Below are positions 55,080 to 64,000 of a stretch of DNA of 64,000 nucleotides, piece by piece (the first letter of the stretch is position 1; every line of letters begins with the position of its first letter). The notes under the pieces were generated by a model. The model was not told the origin of the DNA, made no database searches, and saw nothing but the letters and a program-made list of their open reading frames with translations. This stretch comes from Clarkia xantiana subsp. parviflora (taxonomy: Eukaryota; Streptophyta; Magnoliopsida; Myrtales; Onagraceae). The position numbers were made by a program, and so were the translations under genes. The stretch lies in contig JAPTYO010000007.1 in NCBI GenBank assembly GCA_036873135.1, positions 56,902,383 through 56,966,382 of the forward strand, in the 5' to 3' direction.

Positions 55080-55675
55080 TGTTAGCATATCGTGATAAGA
55101 CGCCATAAATGGAAGCCCGTTAATATGTATATGTTACCTGAGGCAATTGGGTAAATGTCGCATTAGGGAAATTGGGCTAGACCTAAATCCCAATTGACAT
55201 GACAGGCCCAAATTGAGCCTCTCTTATACACTAGGCCGGCCGAAATATTAGAGTGGGCAAAGTGGACTTTTGTCCACTTTGCTCCTCCTATAAATAGAGA
55301 GTGTTAGGGGTTTTATTATGTTAAATCCTAATTACTCATTTGTGTTAATTAAAGAGAAAGTCCTCCTCCCTAAACACCCTATTTCGGCTGAACTACATAA
55401 CTCACTAAGGGTGTGCCAATTTGCTTTGAGCAAACACTCTGAAGATCTGTCCCTGCCAAGAATCGATCAAAGACTTTGCTATGGAGACTATATTGCGTAG
55501 GGATTCCTTAACAAGAACTTCTACGGGTGCCGTCCGGTGGATCGAGAAATCCCTCAGCAAGATCTTGGGACTACGGAAAGTGATTAAGGTATGTGCACAT
55601 CTTCCGCTACGTAATCTTGATTACTAGCATGTACCGTATTTAAGTTTCCATAGTATTTAGCCCCGTAATCCAACA
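55080..55675 (+). repeat. C2 3' LTR (596 bp)
   Basis: TGTTAGCATAT ... CCAACA. P2 hairpin at 55257-55282 with arms GCAAAGTGGAC and GTCCACTTTGC; TATA box TATAAATAG at 55289-55297. Confidence 0.94.
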
Positions 55676-55676
55676 A

Positions 55677-55811
55677 ATGGTACCTAAGTGGGAAGGACCT
55701 TATATCATTATTGCTATACCATGTCCTAACACATATAAGTTAAAAGATCCTCAAGGGCAACTCCTTAATAGGACTTTTAATACCGAGCATCTGAAGAAAT
55801 TCTACGTCTGA
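55677..55811 (+). pseudogene. pol: Gypsy integrase C-terminus (element F)
   Basis: A 44-codon stretch reading VPKWEGPYIIIAIPCPNTYK, then LKDPQGQLL and TEHLKKFYV to TGA 55809-55811. It matches the integrase tail of G2/G4 (SPKWEGPYKIVGMP ... GEHLKKYHV). Upstream pol of this element is absent, replaced by C2. Confidence 0.85.
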
Positions 55812-55883
55812 AATCCTTTCATGTATTGGTATTTCAAAAAAATGATAAATAAAGATGTGGTTTTTCCCCTAATTTATATCGCA

Positions 55884-56480
55884 TGACTCCTCGACTCCAT
55901 ATAGTCGGCAACGACCAAGGAGTTCAGTCATAACACTGAATCCTCGACTTCCAATAGTCGCCATCTACAAAGGAGTTCGGTCATAAAACCAAATCCTCGA
56001 CTCCATATAGTCGGCGACGACCAAGGAGTTCAGTTATAACACCGACTCTTCGAATCCCAATAGTCGCCGTCTACAAAAGAGTTCGGTCATAAAACCGACT
56101 CCTCGACTCCATATAGTTGGCGTTGTCCAAGAAGTTCAATCATAACACTGACTCCTCGACTTCTAATAGTCGCCATCTACAAAGGAGTTCTGTCATAAAA
56201 CTGACTCCTCGACTCCATATAGTCATCTACAACCAAAGAGTTCAGTCATAACACTGACTCCTCGACTTTCGATAGTCGCCATCTACAAAAGAGTTCGGTC
56301 ATAAAACCGACTCCTCGACTCCACATAGTCGGCGACGACCAAGGAGTACAGTCATAATACTGATCCCTCTAGTTCCGGTAGTCGCCATCTACAAACGAGT
56401 TTGGTCATAATAATGTCTCATCGACTCCATATAGTCAGCGAAGAACAAGGTGTACAGTCATAGTACTAACTCATCGACTT
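55884..56480. repeat. About 53-bp tandem repeat, dimeric, roughly 11 monomers (F)
   Basis: Two alternating monomers: one with CTCCATATAGTCGGCGACGA then GGAGTTCAGTCATAACACTG; the other with CTTCCAATAGTCGCCATCTA then GGAGTTCGGTCATAAAACCG. Each monomer can form a stem-loop. Confidence 0.9.
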
Positions 56481-56629
56481 TGGGTTACTACTATATATTA
56501 AAAGAATAAAGGAGCGGAATTGACCTCATGCCATAAAAGGTAACTTGGAATTTCTTTCTCTAAACGAGACTCGACACAACCCCATTCCCTTATTAATATA
56601 ACATTAACAACTTGTGTCTTGGGGACAAG
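56481..56629. other. Spacer before F LTR
   Basis: No gene. Ends with GTCTTGGGGACAAG (about 56616-56629), the polypurine-like tract as in family A. Confidence 0.6.
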
Positions 56630-57198
56630 TTTTGGTTTACGATTCAAGATAATACGAGGTCGGCATATCACGTTTCGAGACGTTCAAAGTCGGGACTCCA
56701 AAATATGAGTTGACGACTACTCACGTTCAGAATGAAGAGACAAAGACAAATAGTCGACACTCACTTTTAAGTCGACAACCACGACGACATTTAAAGAATG
56801 GCAACACCACTCGATAAAAACTCCCCACTTAAGGCGTGAGTCGAGTCGGCGTCCAAACTACATTTAATAAAAATCTTCCTCTTAAGGAATGGGTCCAGCT
56901 AGAGACTTGCTTGCTACCACCTCCCTGAGGAAATCCTCCTTCTAAGGAAAAAATGACGTGGCGAACTACTTGTCACCTACTTGGAGAAACCTTCATCTCT
57001 AAGAAAAGATGACGTGGCGACCTATTTGTCACCTAATCATTTATCACCGTCTCCCTTCCCCTATAAATACCCTTTATTATTTTCATTATAAATATACTTT
57101 TTACAGTATTAATCTCATATTTCAGCACTTACTTAAGCTTCGGAGTGGAATCAGGGGCAAACCCCCACCCCTTTTTCAGGTTAATGCCAGTAAGACTA
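56630..57198 (+). repeat. Family-A-like LTR (F 3' LTR), truncated by D1
   Basis: TTTTGGTTTACGATTC matches TGTTGGGCTACGATTATT; further matches are CTACTCACGTTCAGAATGA, GAGTCGAGTCGGC, the AAGGAATGG repeat unit, TATA CTATAAATAC (57061-57070) and CTTCGGAGTGGAATCAGGGG. Stops near CAGGTTAATGCCAGTAAGACTA. Confidence 0.85.
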
Positions 57199-57947
57199 TG
57201 ATGGATATACGCCCAATTTGAACCCGTTGACTTCCGACTCGTTTTATTTTGATCACCCCGTTAATGATTGTAAATCGAAACTTCGACCGAAACACCCCGC
57301 GGAAACACCAACGGTCCGAACGAGGCGAAAATACTCGTCCGGACCACGAAGAACTCACCTAGGTGAGGTCGGGTGGCCACACCCGACCTCCCCTAGGGGA
57401 GATCGGGTCAGCCAACCCGATCTCCCCTAGGGAAGGGTTGGGTGGCCACACCCAATCCCTACCCTTGGGGGTCGGATTTTCCTCCCCCCAAGGGCCCCGA
57501 CACCACTTCCCGACTCCCATACTTGGTTTATCTCCGCCAACCTCTCCGTGCTCTAAGGTTTTATTTACGAGATTAAGGGCTAATTAATTGTGTTTAAAGG
57601 TTAACGATGTCATTAAGCCACCTTAATGACACCGTTGCCTATAAATACAACCTTTCCACCATTCATTTGAACATCTGGGCAAACTGCATAATTTAGCTCT
57701 GACATCTCTCTAGTTTTATCTCTCTACAAATACTGACTGACTTAGGCATCGGAGAGGGTACATCAAGCACCACCCCCCCTCCGTGCTTGGTATTGCCCCT
57801 CTTGCAGGGCGGGAAGAGAAGAGAAGGCGAAGGACAGAAAGATACGGGCTAGGACGACAAGACTCAAGAGCACCGAACCCGCAACATCTCTTGTGAGGAA
57901 TAAGGTTTAGGTCGACTGCCCGTTGACCTGAAACTTAGAACCTAACA
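57199..57947 (+). repeat. D1 5' LTR (749 bp)
   Basis: Proposed start TGATGGATATACGCCC directly after element F LTR, end CCTAACA directly before the primer site. TATA box TATAAATAC at about 57640-57648. The start is inferred from where F homology ends; the partner LTR is not in the window. Confidence 0.8.
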
Positions 57948-57948
57948 C

Positions 57949-57966
57949 TTGGCGCCGTCCGTGGGC
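57949..57966 (+). promoter_or_regulatory. Primer-binding site of D1
   Basis: TTGGCGCCGTCCGTGGGC one base after the LTR end; nearly the same as the G2/G4 site (TTGGCGCCGTCTGTGGG). Confidence 0.8.
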
Positions 57967-57998
57967 TTCGAACAGAAAGCCTGGCAATAACGAGAGCG

Positions 57999-58730
57999 AT
58001 GACGAATAGCTTAGCATCTAGGCATAACCACCCACCTGGTGGCAATAGGCGAGGGAGACAGCCTATACCTCCAGCAAGGCAGCCTAACCCAAAGAAACAA
58101 CATGTATACCCAGAGCCTCAGGAAGCCCCACAGGCACCCCAGCCTAACAATCAGGGAGGAGGACCTTCACGCCCAGCTGGGGCTGAGTCTTCCACAATTT
58201 CAACTCCATTGGCTAATAGGCCACAGGGACAGGGGGGCAACAAGGAGTGCCATCCCAATACACGACACCTCCACAGGGGTACTACTATGAGGCACAACCT
58301 CAAGTATATCCATATGGAATGCCGGCTCAAAAGAACAACAATAGCGCCCACACAACCAACACAATGCCCGCATACTCACAAGGAGCACACACAGTGACTC
58401 CGGGGTTGATGAGCGCATTGGATGAGCAGCTAGCCTATAGAGAGACTCTGAGGAACAGGCAGAGAAGACAACACCATCATGAAGAAGAAGAAGTTCATGA
58501 GGAAGAACAAGTCCCAGAAGAAAAACACTACCCGCACCCTCCAACAGGGCAGCGAGAAGAACAAAAGAGAGAAGAGCAAAGGCCACCCCCAGATGGGAAG
58601 ACAACATCCACCTCAGCAAGGTACACATACAGTCCGTATCACCACGGACATGACTAAGAGACATTCCAAAGAAAGCTCAAAGGGAGGGACATCGCCCCGA
58701 CAACACAACAAGGCAAGCACCTACTTATGA
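57999..58730 (+). pseudogene. gag: Gag-like N-terminal region of D1, frameshifted
   Basis: ATG at 57999 (MTNSLASRHNHPPGGNRRGR), Pro/Gln-rich. A frameshift lies in a G run near 58227-58233; the frame then continues VPSQYTTPPQGYYYEAQPQV ... LMSALDEQLAYRETLRNRQR, a charged Glu-rich stretch, to a stop at 58655-58657. A further frame goes to 58730. Low-complexity, Pro-rich N-termini are usual for Tat Gag, but I see no capsid core or zinc knuckle, so this call rests mostly on position after LTR and primer site. Confidence 0.6.
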
Positions 58731-61599
58731 TACAGCACGACAGGTCCCAACCTCTTGTGTATGAAAACCCTTGGTACACATCCCCCTAGGACAGGGGAGA
58801 AGTCGAAAAGACAAAAATTTGAACAGGGGACTCATAGAGTACCACACCATGTTAGTACATAGCTACTACAATGGGAAGTCTCATGGAGAGACATAGTGGA
58901 GTGAGATCACACATAGCATACATGAAGGATACACCTCCACCTAGTCCGCCTTGCAAGGATGCGACCTTATATTCATCAAGAGGAAGGAATACATACAGAC
59001 TAATGGAGGAAGACAGTTACATTACCAAGGAAGCAGGGGATATCAACACCCCCACACCCATATCCTTCCCATATCCTCTTATTCAATTTAACTGCATAAC
59101 AAGTCAACTCTCTAAAAGGGGTAGATTTTGATACTTGATATCAACATGTTTTCCAAGAATAACCATACCGGACGCCTTCGGGCTCCGTGGTATATATATA
59201 CACAGGTGGACTACTAGAAGAGTCCATAAAACGCCGCCGCCAACCAAGAGATACACGAGGAACAGATTTCTCAATCTCAAAGGATACCTATAAGGTCAAG
59301 ATTCTGGGAAAGATCACAAGATGGAAGGCTCACTTACAAAAATAAGTTGAGCACTCTCAACATCCTATAGAGGAACTACCATGAAGGTCAAAAAGGACTA
59401 CCCCTACTATAACCTTCCACTAAGCACCCTAGGGCCAAGCCCGTCAAAGAATCCCATCTGGCATTGGTATACAAGGGGGGCACCAGTCGCAACATGCCCT
59501 CCGCACAAACGCCCATTAGCATAAGAGGGGGTAGCCGCGAACACATCCCTCCAAAAATGGAGGAAACCATATCACATAGACAACGCCCACCTTCAAATGC
59601 AAAATATTGATGATACTAGAGAAGAGTCAGGCATACCTAATACCAAAGGACCCCTACTAGTAAAGGTGGACAGAACATCAACACACCCATTAGGGACACG
59701 GCACTGCAAATGAACCAGGAACAAGGATGGAACACATATCCTTACAAGTATCCTTACAAGTATCCTTGCATTTATCATTGCAAAAATGAACTCCGTAGAT
59801 AAAGAGATTATCTAATAGATGACTATGTCTCTGTTCTCAAAATATGATCCTAACCCGGAGATCCTTGGACTCCGTATTATATATGCAATGAATAACATGT
59901 TCATCAAAGATAGGTACACGAAGATTCAAGACAGCGCCATAAAGATTAGGCGCATACCTCTACCAAGTACGACACATTTGAGCGTTCATAAACACTCCTT
60001 CGCCATCTCACAAGAAAGGAAGGCAACCAAGGATACAAGTCCTAACAGAATAAACATCGGTAGAAAATCCTGTCATGGAAGTCACCCACCAAGAGAGAAA
60101 CTCTAAAGATGCAAGATCAGCAAAAGAGATAGTGCAACAACTAGAATATGAAAAAGGAGATACATCTCCTATCAAGAGCCTTAGGGCATGATAATAGTCC
60201 TACAAGATCAACCAAAGAAGAGCTCAAAAGCTTGGGGAGTAAGGTTTCAAGATCGACCCCCACTAGACGCACATCCTGATCAAACACCTTGTCTGCGAAT
60301 GATAAGACATTTGACTCTGGCATCCCATCAAGAGGAGAACCTCAATAAAAGGGCTACTAGAAAAATATCCTGCCTTTAAGGCCATACGCCGAACACATGA
60401 TGAATGAAGGTTATGACAAAATGAAAAAGGAGGGACTTGTCAGCTCAACACACCTCAAACACGTATACGTGCGCAATGCAAATGCAGCCTCTAATGAAGC
60501 TATCCAACAAGGAATAGCCAATACGGGGGCAAACCCATGGAAAATCATAGAACATCACCTGCAAACCTAAAGGAAAACATCCTTTTAGGTTCAAGTCCTA
60601 ATTCAAAGGAAACCTATAATCAAGATTCAAGGTGGGAGGAGCATGACCAATGTGACAATCCCTAAAGGCATTGAAGAATACTCCAATGTAAAGGAAAATG
60701 CAAAGCACACTACGTACCACAATACTTCAAGAAGATTATCACAGCCCGGTCAGACCCCCCCCTCCCCCCCCCCCCCCCCCCCCCCCCCCATGCCCGAGCA
60801 AGAAGCATGGATCAGATTGACCAGTCTGAAACACACCTACGAGATTAACAACTCAAGACACCATTCTATGAGAAAGCTTTTCAACCTAAATACAATCCCT
60901 TCCAAGATACGTTACTCCTACCCTATCATCACCGCAGAAGTGTTTTTTCTAAAAAACACAAAGAAGGGGGGGGGGAAAGAATTTACAAGCACCCCTAGGA
61001 TACAAACACTACCACATCCTAGTTATCAAGAGAATGAAAATCACCCCCACCCACCCGGTGCAAAAGCTCTCCACCCAACCTCTAAAGATACATCCGACAA
61101 AGGCATTATCCAAATCATGCCTATGATTGAAACAAGCAAGCATGAGAAAGAGTAAATCCTACAAGGGACACTCATCGCATTTAGACAAGCAGACAAGGGA
61201 GCCCCGAGCATAAGGGGTACCCAACCAAGAAAATGAACGAGGGGCCTTCAACGGCCAAATATGAAAGGCGGTATGACCACCAAGCAACTTGTGGGGTACC
61301 AAACGAGTAAGTGCTTGGTAGTCCACCTAAGTGTAAAGGAACAGATTAGAGGCAGAAGATCACAAGAAAATGCAATACCACTTCTCCCAGAAGAGGTCAC
61401 ATAAGAGGAAAACATCCTCAACTCCCTGCACGAACTCGTCCTAAGTTGGCAACACACAAACATCGCCCTCGAAAGGTGATCTCCCACATTGAAGAAAAAG
61501 CGTGGTAACAGGCAATATCATAGAAGGAAAAGTCAAGTAAAGACTTGAAAAGCATACCAAAAACGCACCATACATGAGAAGGGACACAAGGTAAAGTAA
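58731..61599. other. D1 body, no recognisable gene
   Basis: About 2.9 kb with many short open stretches on both strands. I tried to read RT, RNase H, integrase and protease motifs in all plus frames and found none. A poly(C) tract is at 60764-60789. Possible relics of pol too decayed to see cannot be excluded. Confidence 0.6.
60755..60789. repeat. Poly(C) tract
   Basis: Eight C, one T, then 26 C. The exact length is prone to sequencing and assembly error. Confidence 0.9.
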
Positions 61600-62375
61600 T
61601 AATATGAGCCCTCCGGGAGCCAATCCCGCGAACACATTTGACGCCCCCAAGAGCGTATCTTGAGAGTAGTTCTAAAACTACGAACCCTGTGCCCTCCGGG
61701 AGCCTATCCCGCGAACAGATTCGACGCCCCCAAGAGCGTATCTTGAGAGTAGTGTTCATACTACGACCTTCGACGCCCCCAAGAGCGTATCTTGAGAGTA
61801 GTATTCATACTACGACCTTCGACGCCCCCAAGAGCGTATCTTGAGAGTAGTTTCTATACTACGACCTTCGACGCACCCAAGAGCGTATCTTGAGAGTGGT
61901 TTCAAAAAACCACGAATTTCGACGCCCCCACGAGCGTATCTTGAGAGTGGTTTCTAAAAACTACGACCTTCGACGCCCCCAAGAGCGTATCTTGAGGTAG
62001 TTTTCAAACTACCAGATTCGACGCCCCCAAGAGCGTATCTTGAGGTAGATTTCAAACTACCAGATTCGACGCCCACCAGGAGCGTATCTTTGGTCTAACT
62101 ACTGGTGCCCTCCGAGAGCGTATCTCGTGAACAGTTTCGACGCCCACCAGGAGCGTATCTTTGGTCTAACTTGTGCCCTCCAGGAGCCTATCCTGTGAAA
62201 CGTTAAGTGCCCTCCGAGAGCCATTCTCGTGAACAGTTTTCGACGCCCACCAGGAGCGTATCTTTGGTCTAACTTGTGCCCTCCGGGAGCCTATCCTGTG
62301 AAACGTTAAGTGCCCTCCGAGAGCCTGTCTCGTGAACAGATTCGACGCCCACCAAGAGCGTATCTTTGGTCTAGC
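61600..62375. repeat. About 50-bp tandem repeat with hairpins (D1)
   Basis: Core TTCGACGCCCCCAAGAGCGT followed by ATCTTGAGA and a stem-loop (for example GTAGTATTCATACTAC). From about 62060 a second unit type (CGACGCCCACCAGGAGCGTA, TCTTTGGTCTAAC) alternates with GTGCCCTCCGGGAGCCTATC-type units. At least 14 units in total. Confidence 0.9.
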
Positions 62376-63021
62376 AGTACCATATATACCATTTAAAGGG
62401 TATTAGAAGAGATCATTGCACCATACTAAGAAGGATTCCATGAGAAAATAATTGCAAAGCAAAGTTGTATGAAGAACAAATAATGTTTGTTCATGATGAG
62501 ATGGCAGGTATGATGTGAAGGAAAACACAAAAGAAAGATAAGGAAAGGAAAGCATATACAAAGGAGAAGTCCATGACCAAAGGATCATATACAGAAGTAC
62601 AAGAGGTTATCATGAAAAGTAACGAATTATCCTACCATCCATATCACAAGTCAAGAGAAGTATCTCAAAGGAACCCAACACCACCAAGAAGGATAGCAAA
62701 GACATGAAATCCAAAGTTCAAGGCTCTCAAAATAAACTCGGCCCATCACGAAGAGGAATTGCCTTACAGGTCGCACAAAGCAACCTTCGACAAATATTAT
62801 TGTCTGGCATGTCACTCTCGCGTGACCTATGCTCGTATCAGACTTGAACATCGTCAAGCACAACTCATGAAGGAGACATCTAAAAAGCATGAAGGATACA
62901 ACATCGGGCAAGACGAAACATCAAGACCTAACCCAACAAACATAGCCTAAACAAAAGGCAACTATAGCAATGAAGGCTCTCCAATGAGAAGAGAATACTA
63001 AAGCACAACTCCATACATAGT

Positions 63022-63285
63022 GATGTGGCTATCATGTCCACATACCTTGAAGTGGCTATCATGTCCACATACCTTGAAGTGGCTATCATGTCCACATACC
63101 TTGAAGTGGCTATCATGTCCACATACCTTGAAGTGGCTATCATGTCCACATTCCTTGAAGTGGATATCATGTCCACATACCCTGAAGTGGCTATCATGCC
63201 CACACACTACAGAAGGGCTATCACTCCCACACGTCACGAAGTGGCTATCATGTCCACATACCTCGAAGTGATTATCATGGCAGCA
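63022..63285. repeat. 27-bp tandem repeat, about 9 copies (D1)
   Basis: Unit GTGGCTATCATGTCCACATA plus CCTTGAA. 27 is a multiple of three, so both strands appear open; I do not treat these as genes. A GTGG ... CCAC pairing exists in most units. Confidence 0.92.
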
Positions 63286-63576
63286 CATCGTAAAACATCT
63301 GCCAAAGACATACATTGTAAAGACATCATCCCGACCACGAACATCAAAAGGCTACGCCTAGCCTTAGGAGGAGGTTCAAGAAAAAGGGAAAAACAACACT
63401 CTTCATACGCTTATCAAAGGTAGGCACTTATATTTCAACCCTCTGGGTGATACTAGGTAGGAGACGTCCTCATTATGAAGACAACCTCCATATCTCATGA
63501 AATCAACCATGAAGGAAAGAATCACGACAAGCACTATTGAGGGCACATAACAAAACGATCCCCACAACGATCACAA

Positions 63577-64000
63577 CTACGATACTAGTAGAGGCCAACT
63601 CAAGAACAGTCTCCACCAAACTCCCAAGCAAGAATTTTCTATCTTAATCAGAGCCATGGCAAGAGAAAGGAACCTCAATGAAAGGCGATGATCACACCCA
63701 TCACCAAAAGAAAAATCTTCAACGCAGGGGTTAATAACATAACCCATAGGAAAGCCAAAGACACCTTCAAAAGTCGTCAAATCTACATGAAGACGAAATG
63801 AACCTGAGACTCGGCCCCTCGACTGGGGGGCAGAGGATAGCGAAGAGACATCAAGACCTATGATCACCCCATCGCCAGCCACAGGTTGTTTCCCTTTGCC
63901 AAGCAAAGAGGGCGCCTCTTCAACCACTACCTCCTTATCATGAGAGGGAGTCAGCAAGGGGGCACTTAAAGAAGAGCCTCTCGCGGTTTCCTTCTCCTTG
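63577..64000 (-). CDS. Minus-strand ORF of D1, partial, possible aORF
   Basis: Open from the window edge (KEKETARGSSLSAPLLTPSH) through EAPSLLGKGKQPVAGDG, then GVFGFPMGYVINPCVEDFSF to a stop at 63577. Low-complexity Ser/Lys N-part followed by a Leu-rich segment resembles the middle of the family-A aORF (GYPLKEGYSIANP, LALHLL), but the match is weak. Antisense and far downstream in the element, as an aORF would be. The start is outside the window. Function unknown. Confidence 0.45.
   Translation of the reverse strand, partial: KEKETARGSSLSAPLLTPSHDKEVVVEEAPSLLGKGKQPVAGDGVIIGLDVSSLSSAPQSRGRVSGSFRLHVDLTTFEGVFGFPMGYVINPCVEDFSFGDGCDHRLSLRFLSLAMALIKIENSCLGVWWRLFLSWPLLVS

Larger units (their letters stand above)
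37442..55675 (+). mobile_element. Copia element C2, mosaic, interrupted by inverted copia pieces and G4
   Basis: Plus-strand copia leader without LTR or primer site (37442-39429), an inverted copia block (39430-40889), a partial LTR (40890-41185), internal sequence to 45462, G4 (45463-53780), then RNase H end, 3' region and full 3' LTR (55080-55675). It matches C1 along most of its length. The right flank is gypsy pol of element F. Confidence 0.88.
55676..57198 (+). mobile_element. Gypsy element F, 3' end (pol end, repeats, LTR)
   Basis: Pol end (55677-55811), tandem repeats (55884-56480), short spacer, then a divergent family-A-like LTR from 56630, cut at 57198 by D1. Host of C2 on the left and D1 on the right. 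More diverged from A1-A4 than these are from each other. Confidence 0.8.
57199..64000 (+). mobile_element. Gypsy-like element D1 (LTR, gag start, repeat-rich body), runs off window
   Basis: LTR 57199-57947, primer site TTGGCGCCGTCCGTGGGC, gag-like start 57999, then about 5 kb with no recognisable pol, two tandem arrays (61600-62375, 63022-63285) and a minus-strand ORF at the right edge. Layout (antisense ORF after a long 3' region) is like Tat-lineage elements; a large non-autonomous derivative is likely. The 3' LTR is outside the window. Confidence 0.75.

Noticed and set aside
10068..55811. Idea that RT-integrase at 10068-12645 and the integrase tail at 55677-55811 are two halves of one element split by everything between
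   Set aside because: The LTR next to the tail (56630) is much more diverged from the A1 LTR than the other family-A LTRs are, and no duplication links 12645 and 55676.
61600..62375. Array of about 50-bp units considered as a CRISPR array
   Set aside because: Units are tandem with no unique spacers, differ in sequence, and lie in a plant retrotransposon; no cas genes.
63022..63285. 27-bp repeats considered as a CRISPR array
   Set aside because: Head-to-tail repeats without spacers.
63020..63423. Repeat-peptide ORFs on both strands at 62928-63423
   Set aside because: The 27-bp unit explains open frames on both strands; repeats of this kind are in the 3' regions of neighbouring elements.
1..64000. 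Search for host genes, tRNA or rRNA genes
   Set aside because: All stretches with coding signal belong to retroelements, and the iMet-like sequences are primer sites without a tRNA body.

Overview
The window looks like plant nuclear DNA made almost entirely of nested, partly broken LTR retrotransposons. I found no single-copy host gene, rRNA, tRNA or CRISPR. The evidence is the plant-type Ty1/copia and Ty3/gypsy pol domains, a tRNA-iMet-type primer site, TGGCGCC-type gypsy primer sites, TATA boxes inside the LTRs, target-site duplications, and antisense open reading frames typical of the Tat/Retand lineage. An angiosperm is likely; I cannot name the species.

Layout, left to right. (1) 1-8003: copia element C1 (+), with a cut 5' LTR, decayed gag-to-RNase H and a full 3' LTR, inserted in an older gypsy family-A element. 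(2) 8004-12645: the end of that family-A element A1 (antisense aORF plus LTR), fused directly to a decayed RT/RNase H/integrase. (3) 12646-26183: family-A element A4 (-), with gag and aORF but no pol. It is split by G2 (16506-25573, -), a well-preserved family-B gypsy element flanked by GGGGG. (4) 26184-33206: tandem family-A units A2 and A3 (+) sharing an LTR. A2 carries a hAT-type element with an 8-bp duplication. (5) 33207-37441: G3, a family-B fragment with one LTR and the fullest antisense aORF. (6) 37442-55675: copia C2 (+), a mosaic with inverted copia pieces, split by G4 (45463-53780, -), the youngest element by LTR similarity. (7) 55676-57198: pol end, tandem repeats and LTR of an old gypsy element F. 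(8) 57199-64000: gypsy-like element D1 (+), with LTR, primer site, a gag start, long repeat-rich sequence and a minus-strand ORF running off the window.

How the parts work together: intact elements of this kind encode Gag, protease, reverse transcriptase, RNase H and integrase for copy-and-paste transposition. Nearly every copy here has frameshifts, stops or deletions. G2 and G4 retain most of the coding capacity but neither is intact.

The most interesting signals are: (a) the antisense aORF carries what look like spliceosomal introns, at matching places in families A and B, so they would survive passage through a sense-strand RNA; (b) copia LTRs keep a hairpin just upstream of the TATA box whose arms change together between copies; (c) tandem repeats in the 3' regions of gypsy families D1 and F carry short stem-loops with paired changes. 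I see no evidence of a non-transposon system.
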